From G039029935 sp039029935 (GTDB lineage: Bacteria > Chloroflexota > Anaerolineae > Caldilineales > Caldilineaceae): a stretch of 5,330 nt of DNA. Under the pieces are notes generated by a model, which searched no databases, had not been told where the DNA came from, and worked only from the letters and a program-made list of their open reading frames with translations. The stretch spans positions 1 through 5,330 of the forward strand of contig JBCCFC010000979.1 of NCBI GenBank assembly GCA_039029935.1, in the 5' to 3' direction. The first letter of the stretch is position 1; every line of letters begins with the position of its first letter. Shown in pieces: positions 1 through 5,330 of the stretch. The position numbers were made by a program, and so were the translations under genes.

Positions 1-97
1 AGCAAGTCTGGGATCAACAGAACTTGAAGCAGGAAAAAACCTGATTGTCAATCGATTTAGTGGCTCTGGTTCAATCAATGCTAAAGTAGTAAATACC
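1..97. other. Non-SecD sequence at the left contig end (possible chimeric junction)
   Basis: The secD reading frame is recognisable up to the residues LYWFG (Gly codon at 95-97) and then becomes IYYFSID and a stop. None of the three minus-strand frames across 1-97 gives the hydrophobic sixth transmembrane helix expected of SecD. The stretch looks less GC-rich than the adjoining secD. The plus strand is open in frame 2 from base 2 and runs past the junction to a TGA at 197-199. Its first part (ASLGSTELEAGKNLIVNRFS, 2-61) reads like a soluble beta-rich protein fragment, but a complementary minus frame is open too, so its coding status is uncertain. Explanations are an assembly chimera, a real rearrangement or insertion breakpoint, or a divergent C-terminus. 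I favour a breakpoint or chimera. Confidence 0.5.
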
Positions 98-1321
98 AAA
101 CCAGTAGAGAACGGCACAGCTAATCAGCGTGGAGAGGTTGCCATCGCGGATGGCAGGCCATGCACGGCTAAACCCGGCCTCGACTGCAAGACGCAATGAA
201 CGCCCACTACGCAGCTCTTCCTTCATCCGTTCAAAGATGAGGATATTGGCGTCAACCGCCATACCAATGGACAGTACAAATCCAGCAATACCTGGCAATG
301 TCAGGGTGACGGGAATCAGCTTGAAGAGGGCCATGTTAAAGACGATGTAGCTGACCAAGGCAACGTTGGCGAGCACACCTGGCAAGCGATAAAGAATCAA
401 CATAAAGAGCAGAACACCGATCATGCCGATGATGCCTGCACGTAGGCTGCGGTCTACCGACTCTTGCCCCAAACTTGCACCAATTGTGCTAATGTCTACC
501 ACCTCCAGCGGGACAGGTAGCGCACCATAACGCATCTGAACCGCCAGTGAGTCGGCTTCATCCTGGGTAAATTGCCCGGTGATGACACCGTTGTCGCTGA
601 TGGCGGCTTGGATTGTCGGTGCAGAAAGAACATAGCCATCCAACACGATGGCGAGCGGTTGCCCAATGTTGGCACTGGTGTATTCAAAGAATTGTCCACT
701 GCCTTCACTGGTCAGTTGGAAGCCAATTTCCCACTGCCCAAATTCACCCTGGGTCGCCAATGCATTCTGTAGAATTTCCCCCGTCATCACCGTCTCAAAG
801 ATGACATCGGGATAGGGAATAAAGACTTCTGTGGAACCATCGGCTGTTGCCAATCGGTCCGAAGCCAATGTTGGGTTGTTGGTGGTGTTGATGACCATGC
901 CTTGGAAGAGTTCCTGTCCCGCCGCATCAATAAATTCAAGCTGACCCGTTGAGCGTAGTGTCTCCACGGCTTGGTCAGGATTGTCTACACCCGGCAGCTC
1001 GATGATGATACGGCTGGTTCCCTGTAGCTGGACGATGGCTTCGGCGACACCAAGACCATTGACACGGTTTTCAATAATCAGCTTGGCGGTTTCCATTGCA
1101 CCCTCTTCCGGTTCAACCCCTTCGCCCAGTGCTGATTCGAGCAGGACCTGTGTTCCTCCCTGCAAGTCCAACCCCAACTTGAGGTTACGCAAATCGCGTG
1201 TGTTGTCACCTGAAGAAACCGCCGATTCAAGCCAGCTAGGATGGTCCACTGGCAAGGCAATGTACAGTGATATCAGTATAAGACTGACAATCGTAATAAG
1301 GATGCCATTATTATTGCGCAT
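71..1321 (-). CDS. secD: Protein translocase subunit SecD, C-terminally truncated
   Basis: SecD is an inner-membrane partner of SecYEG that, with SecF, uses the proton motive force to help pull exported proteins across the membrane. The sequence shows TM1 near residues 7-24, the hallmark LGLDLQGG at 49-56, and a periplasmic P1 region with ENRVNGLGV (84-92) and ELPGV (108-112). The segment from EIGFQLTSEGSGQFFEYT (198-215) to RYGALPVPLEV (264-274) leads into the membrane. TM2 to TM5 lie between about 294 and 412. The signature GIAGFVLSIGMAVDAN (344-359) carries the conserved Asp357, followed by IFERMKEEL. TM6 and the cytoplasmic tail are missing: after LYWFG (405-409) only IYYFSID follows. At 416 residues it is some tens of residues short of the usual family length. 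The ATG at 1319-1321 precedes a normal SecD N-terminus, but I see no strong Shine-Dalgarno. secF, usually the next gene, would lie beyond the left edge. The identity is very secure; the 3' end is suspect. Confidence 0.96.
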   Translation of the reverse strand: MRNNNGILITIVSLILISLYIALPVDHPSWLESAVSSGDNTRDLRNLKLGLDLQGGTQVLLESALGEGVEPEEGAMETAKLIIENRVNGLGVAEAIVQLQGTSRIIIELPGVDNPDQAVETLRSTGQLEFIDAAGQELFQGMVINTTNNPTLASDRLATADGSTEVFIPYPDVIFETVMTGEILQNALATQGEFGQWEIGFQLTSEGSGQFFEYTSANIGQPLAIVLDGYVLSAPTIQAAISDNGVITGQFTQDEADSLAVQMRYGALPVPLEVVDISTIGASLGQESVDRSLRAGIIGMIGVLLFMLILYRLPGVLANVALVSYIVFNMALFKLIPVTLTLPGIAGFVLSIGMAVDANILIFERMKEELRSGRSLRLAVEAGFSRAWPAIRDGNLSTLISCAVLYWFGIYYFSID

Positions 1322-1429
1322 AGTTTTTTTCTCTGATAGTTTCTTTCTAAAAAATGAAAAGTTAGGGCCTACAGAATCTTATGCGGTTCACAACTGTAGG
1401 TCATCGCAATCAGCGTGACTACATTGTGG

Positions 1430-1457
1430 ATAATCTCATAAAACCCTAAAGAGCCAA
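1430..1457 (-). promoter_or_regulatory. Candidate sigma70-type promoter for secD
   Basis: Read on the minus strand, TTGGCT (1452-1457) as a -35 box and GATTAT (1430-1435) as a -10 box are separated by 16 bases. Each matches four of six consensus positions. The start would be about 100 bases upstream of the secD ATG. In an AT-rich region such matches arise by chance, so this is only a suggestion. Confidence 0.25.
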
Positions 1458-1500
1458 TCGTTTTTTGTACAGTCTGTTGATAAAATTGATCGTATTTATT

Positions 1501-1517
1501 TTTTCATGAAATGAAAA
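1501..1517. promoter_or_regulatory. Perfect inverted repeat TTTTCAT-gaa-ATGAAAA, possible operator
   Basis: Two perfect 7-base arms are separated by three bases, in the middle of the divergent intergenic region. It also contains the 10-base palindrome TTTCATGAAA. Its position between two divergent genes would suit a regulator site, possibly for the response regulator encoded downstream. It is short and AT-rich, so chance is a real alternative. There is no T-run that would make it a good terminator. Confidence 0.3.
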
Positions 1518-1607
1518 TGAGTTATAGTAAACAGAAACGAAACGGAAAGGATAGATTTCTTACAATTTTTCTTGTGAGCTAATCTTGAATAACCGTCAAA
1601 AAAATTT

Positions 1608-1623
1608 GTTTGTTTTTACAAAC
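1608..1623. promoter_or_regulatory. Perfect inverted repeat GTTTGT-tttt-ACAAAC overlapping the -35 region
   Basis: Six-base perfect arms with a four-base spacer lie across the proposed -35 box of the metalloprotease promoter. Dyads at this position are typical of repressor or activator sites, but only one copy is visible and it is AT-rich. Confidence 0.3.
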
Positions 1624-1637
1624 TTGTCAATTATAGA
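1610..1637 (+). promoter_or_regulatory. Candidate sigma70-type promoter for the metalloprotease operon
   Basis: TTGTTT (1610-1615) and TATAGA (1632-1637) are separated by 16 bases and would give a 5' leader of roughly 80 bases before the GTG start. Both boxes match the consensus moderately, and the surroundings are AT-rich. No second promoter is apparent before the response regulator, so this one would serve both genes. Confidence 0.35.
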
Positions 1638-1710
1638 ATGGGCATAAGTCGCTGTCAAATCAAGACATGACTCGCTTGAATTATCAACACCCAATCTAAA
1701 CTACACTTTG

Positions 1711-1716
1711 AAGGAG
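1711..1716 (+). promoter_or_regulatory. Shine-Dalgarno AAGGAG that fixes the GTG start at 1723
   Basis: AAGGAG lies six bases upstream of the GTG at 1723-1725, an ideal distance. An in-frame TTG at 1708-1710 would extend the protein by five residues, but the ribosome binding site would then lie inside the coding sequence. GTG is therefore the better start. Confidence 0.85.
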
Positions 1717-1722
1717 AACAAC

Positions 1723-4440
1723 GTGTTTTTCGCAAAACGAATCAAACCGATCGTGCCATGTCTGTGTGCGCTCATTGTGAGTGGACTGCTTGGTGCATTC
1801 TGGCATTCACCTGCCTACGCTGCAAATCAACAGGCAATGATGCAGCAAAATGCACCTCTTCCTGTAAACGCATTGGTGTTGGTAGATGTTTCATCTGTCA
1901 CAGAAGTGACCGAGACAACTATTGTGTTTCTTGAGTCTCAGGGGGCGTCTGTTCCGCTAACCTTTGCGCCACAAGCACTATTTGTCCATGTGCCAGATGG
2001 TGTGGACCCACAAACGTGGGTAGGGGAGTCTCAGATTATTGCCGTCCATACCGAAGTCACAGGGGAAAACCCTGAACTTCCCCTCGATGCCCCCATGGCC
2101 GAGCTAGCGGTGACGGTGTGGAATTATTGGCAGGAGAACGATGCCTATGCCATTGAGCAGATGCCACAATATCGTCAAGAGTCCCATGACTATTTGGCCG
2201 AGGATAATTACCATTACCATGTATATGGCGACCATGCTCATGACAATCATGCTCATGACAATCATGCTCATGACAACCATGCTCATGACAACCATGACCA
2301 TGTACATCCAGAGGTTGTGTTATCATCTGCATCGCCTCAACTGCTGCAAAGCGCACCTGCCTATTTTCACACCAGCGAATTTTATATTGGTAGCTATCAA
2401 GTCGATCTCTTTTTGCCAGAGAGCGCAGGCAATGGCGAAAATTGGAGTGAAGAGCGTCGTGACGAGATAGTCATCGGTGTGGCAACAGGGCTGATTTGGT
2501 GGGTAAGTGCTTCGCAGGTACATGGTCCGCCAATGCCAACGTTATCGTTCAATCTCACCGTTCATGATCCATTTATTACCCCAGATGAGGTTGTAGTGAC
2601 GCAAGAACCCATTGATACCATCGCCTTGACGACATTGTTTGACCAAAGTGGTTTCTTTCTGCAAGATGAAATCCGCAGCGAAATGGCATGGGTGGGTGAG
2701 ATTATGGGACACTTTGGCTATGATGACACAGGTGAAATTGCTGCACCGCTGCCCTATCAAAATGCCATGTGGAAATTTATCGACAACCAGCGTCAGGCCA
2801 ACATGCGAGATTGGGGATTTCTTGTTTTTATTGTGGACAGTGCCAACGATGCGGACGGCTTCTTTGCCGAGAGTCCATTCCAGCCAGACTTTGATGCCTT
2901 TGCCTATGCAGGCAACCCAGGCCCCAATATTATCATGACCTATGACAACGGTCCCAATGCCGATCAGATCGGTGCAATTGGTGGCACAAAAATCAACATG
3001 GCCCATGAGATGGGGCACATCATTGGCTCTCTCGAAGAGTATGTCTTTAACTGTAACCAAGCCGACCGTGCCGGCTATTTGTATGTCCTCAACCGCAACT
3101 GCGAGAATGGCCCTGGTCCGTTTGAAAATTCCATCATGCGTGTGCCAGAGAACCAACGCATTGCCTTCCCAGAAGCGGGCGTCTCGACCCCAGTTCGTCA
3201 CATGGCTGGGTGGCGTGACAGCGATGGCGATGGCATCTTTGACCCAATGGACACGACACCTGCATTGAGTGTGGGCGGGCCAGCACCCACAGAGGATAAT
3301 CAGTATCAATACATCGGCTCGGCTCGTGATGTTCCTTTTTCCGTCCCCGCAGAGCGTCAACAGCGTACTGGGCGCGCACCTGTCACCATCAATATCATCA
3401 AAGCGGTACAATATCGCATTACAGAGGGGGATGCGACTGGTGAGTGGATGGATTGTGGGCCACTGGAGCAGGGTCAAGCGTTTGACACCCGTGATGAACG
3501 ATTTGAGTGTCTTGTGGACCCGCCCAGCCAAAGCGGGGCCATTGAATTCCGTGTGGAAAATAGCATTGGCAACTACTCAGCTATCCTATCTGCTGATATT
3601 GAGCCGTTAAGCAATGCCAGCCGCACAGCACAAAGATTGACACAGACCGCGCCGACAGGGGAGATTACCGTTTCTGGTGGCAATCTCAATGTGCTAGAAT
3701 CTACTGTACACTTGGTCCTTTCTGCCTATGACAACCAGGGGGTACAGGAGTCACAGGTATGCTATCAGGGCAACTGTTCAGGATATGAGGGGTATACGGG
3801 GCGTTATTATCAGCAGTTAGATAGCAATAATGCCACCCATACTATTGGTGTACAGTATCGCGATGGGGATGGCAACGAAAGCAGCGTGACCGAAATCAAT
3901 GTGGTTTTAGACACGGAAGCACCGACTGGTTCGATAGATGCATCGCTAACAACAGACCTGACTGAGGACACAGCTGGGGAAGTCACGCTGTCTATATCCG
4001 CAGAAGACAGCGGCAGCGGGGTTGCGAAAATGAATCTCTTTGACGGGACTGGTTGGCAAGGATGGGCAGATGTTGTGGACAGCGTCACTATCGCGATTAC
4101 AGCATATGACACCTATCTATTCCAAGTACGCTATCGTGACCATGCGGGTAATGTGAGCGGCGTGGAGAGTGCTAGCGTCATTGTGCAGCAGCCAGCAACG
4201 CCTACGCCAACAGCAACGGCAACGCCTATAGCAACGGCAACACCTATAGCGACAGCAACGCCAACAGTGACACCAACCCCGTTGGCAACGGATACGCCAG
4301 TGCCAGAGCCAACGGCAACCGCTACCCTAACACCAGAGCCAACTGCGACAGCTACACCGTCACCTGTGCCAACGGCTACACCGGTGCCAGCCACCACGCC
4401 GTCAGATGTATCGGTGTATTTGCCTGTCATTACACGGTAA
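1723..4440 (+). CDS. Secreted multidomain zinc metalloprotease-like surface protein (HExGH...EEY)
   Basis: This is a predicted 905-residue exported protein, probably a zinc endopeptidase; its substrate is unknown. Residues 1-33 form a signal peptide (KRIK, hydrophobic core, AYA before A34). An unrecognised N-terminal region carries a His-rich segment (about 163-195) with four HAHDN units. The catalytic domain spans about 218-515: SEFYIGSY, WVG/MGHFGY, DWGFLVFIVDS, then HEMGHIIGSLEEY at 428-440, with His428 and His432 as zinc ligands and Glu429 as catalytic base. SIM (470-472) resembles a metzincin Met-turn, and GWRDSDGDGIFDPMD (496-510) a calcium-binding loop. Glu438 sits where metzincins have the third ligand. 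A beta domain (about 536-628) and two Ig-like domains (about 643-730 and 731-822, YRDGDGNES and YRDHAGNVS) follow. A Thr/Pro/Ala-rich stalk (824-894) ends in VYLPVITR. Six cysteines fall in three nearby pairs (444/460, 578/596, 680/685), plausible disulfides. I recall similar uncharacterised HExGHxxxxLDEY proteins in Chloroflexota. M64-type peptidases have a related but one-residue-longer motif. Activity is inferred. Confidence 0.8.
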   Translation: MFFAKRIKPIVPCLCALIVSGLLGAFWHSPAYAANQQAMMQQNAPLPVNALVLVDVSSVTEVTETTIVFLESQGASVPLTFAPQALFVHVPDGVDPQTWVGESQIIAVHTEVTGENPELPLDAPMAELAVTVWNYWQENDAYAIEQMPQYRQESHDYLAEDNYHYHVYGDHAHDNHAHDNHAHDNHAHDNHDHVHPEVVLSSASPQLLQSAPAYFHTSEFYIGSYQVDLFLPESAGNGENWSEERRDEIVIGVATGLIWWVSASQVHGPPMPTLSFNLTVHDPFITPDEVVVTQEPIDTIALTTLFDQSGFFLQDEIRSEMAWVGEIMGHFGYDDTGEIAAPLPYQNAMWKFIDNQRQANMRDWGFLVFIVDSANDADGFFAESPFQPDFDAFAYAGNPGPNIIMTYDNGPNADQIGAIGGTKINMAHEMGHIIGSLEEYVFNCNQADRAGYLYVLNRNCENGPGPFENSIMRVPENQRIAFPEAGVSTPVRHMAGWRDSDGDGIFDPMDTTPALSVGGPAPTEDNQYQYIGSARDVPFSVPAERQQRTGRAPVTINIIKAVQYRITEGDATGEWMDCGPLEQGQAFDTRDERFECLVDPPSQSGAIEFRVENSIGNYSAILSADIEPLSNASRTAQRLTQTAPTGEITVSGGNLNVLESTVHLVLSAYDNQGVQESQVCYQGNCSGYEGYTGRYYQQLDSNNATHTIGVQYRDGDGNESSVTEINVVLDTEAPTGSIDASLTTDLTEDTAGEVTLSISAEDSGSGVAKMNLFDGTGWQGWADVVDSVTIAITAYDTYLFQVRYRDHAGNVSGVESASVIVQQPATPTPTATATPIATATPIATATPTVTPTPLATDTPVPEPTATATLTPEPTATATPSPVPTATPVPATTPSDVSVYLPVITR
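2233..2292 (+). repeat. Four tandem 15-base repeats encoding HAHDN
   Basis: Four consecutive 15-base units (CATGCTCATGACAAT or CATGCTCATGACAAC) encode His-Ala-His-Asp-Asn, and a degenerate His-Asp-His continuation follows. Units one and two end in AAT and three and four in AAC; otherwise they are identical. The repeat is in frame, so copy number could change without breaking the gene. Flanking codons extend the His-rich patch (YHYH before, DHVHPE after). Such clusters usually bind zinc, nickel or cobalt. Confidence 0.95.
4213..4266 (+). repeat. 18-base tandem repeats in the Thr/Pro-rich stalk
   Basis: Two nearly identical 18-base units (4213-4230 and 4231-4248) differ at one base. A more diverged third unit covers 4249-4266. 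The first two encode ATATPI and the third ATATPT. They form part of a longer low-complexity stretch (about 4192-4404) made of TP, TAT and PEPTATAT motifs. The stalk probably holds the globular domains away from the membrane or envelope and may be O-glycosylated. Confidence 0.85.
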
Positions 4441-4446
4441 AACGAC

Positions 4447-5076
4447 ATGATTCGGGTATTACTGGCCGACGACCACCCTGCCATGCGTATTGGTCTGCAT
4501 GTGCTGATGGATCAAGCATCGGACATTACAGTCATTGCCGAAACTGAAGATGGCGATGAAACGCTGTATCAGCTGCAACAACTGGAACCAGATGTGGCCG
4601 TTCTCGACTGTCAACTGCCCAAACGCTCTGGTATAGAGGTTGCCACCACGCTCAATCAACAGGGCTACAACACCAAAGTCCTTGCGCTCAGTGCCTTTGA
4701 CGCCCCCAAATATCTGTGGGGAATGCGGGAAGTGGGCGCACGGGGCTATCTGCTCAAGGACGAAGCCCCTGCGCAAATCGTGACAGCCGTGCGTGCAGTT
4801 GCACAAGGGCAAATGCTTTGGTCTAGTGACCAACTGGCGCGCATTCGACGTTGGCAGCAGGAGGTGCAGGCACGTTGGGATGATCTAACGAAGCGTGAAC
4901 AGCATGTACTAGCGCTAATCGCACAGGGGCAGAGCAACAAGGACATCGCCGAGATGTTGACTGTCACACCGCGCACGGTTGAGTTTCATGTCAGCAATAT
5001 CCTTGGTAAGCTGGCCGTTGTTTCACGCATTGAGGCAGCGTTGTGGTTCAAGGCGTATCAGGCAGATGTGGATTAA
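4447..5076 (+). CDS. NarL/LuxR-family two-component response regulator
   Basis: This is a 209-residue cytoplasmic transcription regulator, normally activated by phosphotransfer from a sensor histidine kinase. The receiver domain (1-120) has acidic Asp8/Asp9, phospho-acceptor Asp54 in AVLDCQLP, switch Ser82 in ALSAF, and Lys104 in GARGYLLKD. After a linker, a LuxR-type helix-turn-helix (about 145-205) shows LTKREQHVLALIAQGQSNKD, then TPRTVEFHVSNILGKL and SRIEAA, all typical of NarL regulators. The length is normal and no key residue is missing. ATG 4447 is the right start because MIRVLLADDH is the standard N-terminus, although no clear Shine-Dalgarno precedes it. It begins six bases after the metalloprotease stop, so translation may be coupled and the two genes probably form an operon. 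No kinase gene lies in the window. Control of the upstream protease gene is plausible but inferred. Confidence 0.95.
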   Translation: MIRVLLADDHPAMRIGLHVLMDQASDITVIAETEDGDETLYQLQQLEPDVAVLDCQLPKRSGIEVATTLNQQGYNTKVLALSAFDAPKYLWGMREVGARGYLLKDEAPAQIVTAVRAVAQGQMLWSSDQLARIRRWQQEVQARWDDLTKREQHVLALIAQGQSNKDIAEMLTVTPRTVEFHVSNILGKLAVVSRIEAALWFKAYQADVD

Positions 5077-5212
5077 CGTTGCTTAGGCATCTCTGTCTGG
5101 ACATTGAGCGAAGCCCGAATTGATTGCAAAAACCTGTTGATTTCCACAGGGACAATCACCCCGCCATCATGTTACACTCAAATCAGGTAAATATATTAGC
5201 AATGCAGTCTGG

Positions 5213-5262
5213 ACCTCCCGAAGGTTTTTAATATTTTGAAAAAATTAAAACCATGCCGGGGT
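5213..5262 (+). terminator. Weak terminator-like hairpin or degenerate inverted repeat
   Basis: ACCT (5213-5216) pairs with AGGT (5222-5225) and is followed by a short T-run, giving a minimal terminator shape about 135 bases after the response regulator stop. The same segment also roughly matches the reverse complement of 5245-5262, which would form a larger hairpin if a few mismatches or indels are allowed. The four-base stem is too short to be convincing, and the right arm may contain sequencing errors. Confidence 0.25.
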
Positions 5263-5330
5263 GCCCACGAAACAAAGGAGGGGGAAAAAAAACCCAAAAA
5301 AAAAGCAAAAGACACCCGAAAAAAAAACAC
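5263..5330. other. T-free, A-rich low-complexity tail, likely a poor-quality contig end
   Basis: These 68 bases contain no T at all and consist mostly of A-runs of seven to nine bases broken by short C and G runs. Nothing else in the window looks like this. It is most simply explained by degraded base calls or unpolished sequence at the end of an assembly, and should not be interpreted biologically. Confidence 0.7.

Larger units (their letters stand above)
1322..1722. other. Divergent AT-rich intergenic region between secD and the metalloprotease
   Basis: This 401-base stretch separates two genes that point away from each other, so it should hold promoters for both. It is clearly more AT-rich than the flanking genes, with many A and T runs. 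I see candidate promoters in each direction, two perfect short inverted repeats (1501-1517 and 1608-1623), and a strong Shine-Dalgarno next to the protease start. I see no tRNA-like or other recognisable RNA gene. A minus-strand stretch at about 1369-1500 is open but has no start codon. Confidence 0.75.
5077..5330. other. Noncoding right-hand end of the contig
   Basis: No open reading frame of note and no RNA gene is visible after the response regulator stop. About 5077-5210 is unremarkable sequence. It is followed by a weak inverted repeat and then a tail of A and G runs. The expected neighbour, such as a sensor kinase, is not present before the sequence ends. Confidence 0.7.

Noticed and set aside
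981..1418. Plus-strand open frame opposite the secD start region
   Set aside because: It is antisense to well-conserved SecD motifs and gives a Ser/Pro/Leu-rich translation with no recognisable features.
1517..1582. Small 21-codon open frame in the intergenic region
   Set aside because: It starts within the inverted repeat with no Shine-Dalgarno. Its AT-rich, Lys-rich translation shows nothing recognisable.
1708..1722. TTG start codon for the metalloprotease at 1708
   Set aside because: The AAGGAG Shine-Dalgarno (1711-1716) would lie inside the coding sequence. The GTG at 1723 is correctly spaced from it and gives a compact signal peptide.
1723..1824. Lipoprotein signal peptide
   Set aside because: The Cys residues at 13 and 15 lie in the early hydrophobic region, and no lipobox Cys occurs at the cleavage site. 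AYA before A34 fits signal peptidase I.
2233..2310. CRISPR-like or regulatory DNA repeat array
   Set aside because: The units are directly adjacent 15-mers without spacers, remain in frame, and encode a histidine repeat within a clear gene.
2542..3531. Long minus-strand open frame of 329 codons inside the metalloprotease gene
   Set aside because: The plus-strand frame here encodes recognisable catalytic motifs. The antisense translation shows no coherent domain and is a shadow of codon composition.
4417..4440. LPxTG sortase signal at the protease C-terminus
   Set aside because: The tail reads YLPVITR, lacks LPxTG, and is not followed by a hydrophobic segment and a basic tail.
4131..4484. 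Minus-strand open frame encoding a Val/Gly/Ala-rich repetitive protein
   Set aside because: It is the mirror of the Thr/Pro-rich stalk codons. The VAVGSG-type repeats come from the antisense reading of ACN/CCN codons.

Overview
The window looks like a metagenomic contig from a Chloroflexota bacterium (Anaerolineae/Caldilineae-like) of moderate GC. The best clue is the large central protein. It is secreted, ends in a long Thr/Pro/Ala-rich stalk followed by a short VYLPVITR tail, and carries 'YRDxxGN(V)S' Ig-like repeats. I associate this combination with Chloroflexota surface proteins. The assignment rests on recall of sequence style, not on a search.

Layout, left to right. (1) About 1-97 does not continue the neighbouring gene and may be foreign or chimeric sequence. 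(2) secD, the Sec translocon accessory subunit, lies on the minus strand (71-1321). It is intact from its start through transmembrane helix 5, but its final helix is replaced by a short unrelated tail at the left junction. secF, expected next, is absent. (3) A 401-base AT-rich divergent intergenic region (1322-1722) holds two candidate promoters, two perfect inverted repeats and a strong Shine-Dalgarno. (4) A 905-residue secreted zinc metalloprotease-like protein (1723-4440, plus strand) starts at GTG. It has a signal peptide, a His-rich HAHDN tandem repeat, an HExGH-x5-EEY active site, a Met-turn-like SIM, a DSDGDG calcium-type loop, Ig-like domains and the stalk. (5) Six bases downstream is a complete NarL/LuxR-type response regulator (4447-5076). 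(6) The right end (5077-5330) has no gene. It holds a weak terminator-like or inverted-repeat element and then a 68-base T-free, A-rich tail that looks like a low-quality contig end.

How they work together: SecD helps drive export through SecYEG, and the metalloprotease is an obvious Sec substrate, but the divergent arrangement alone does not prove a functional link. The protease and response regulator are probably co-transcribed, so the regulator may control the surface protease or respond to the same stimulus. No partner histidine kinase is visible. The most interesting element is the protease: an apparently uncharacterised HExGH...EEY family member with an inserted histidine-rich repeat, linked to a response regulator.
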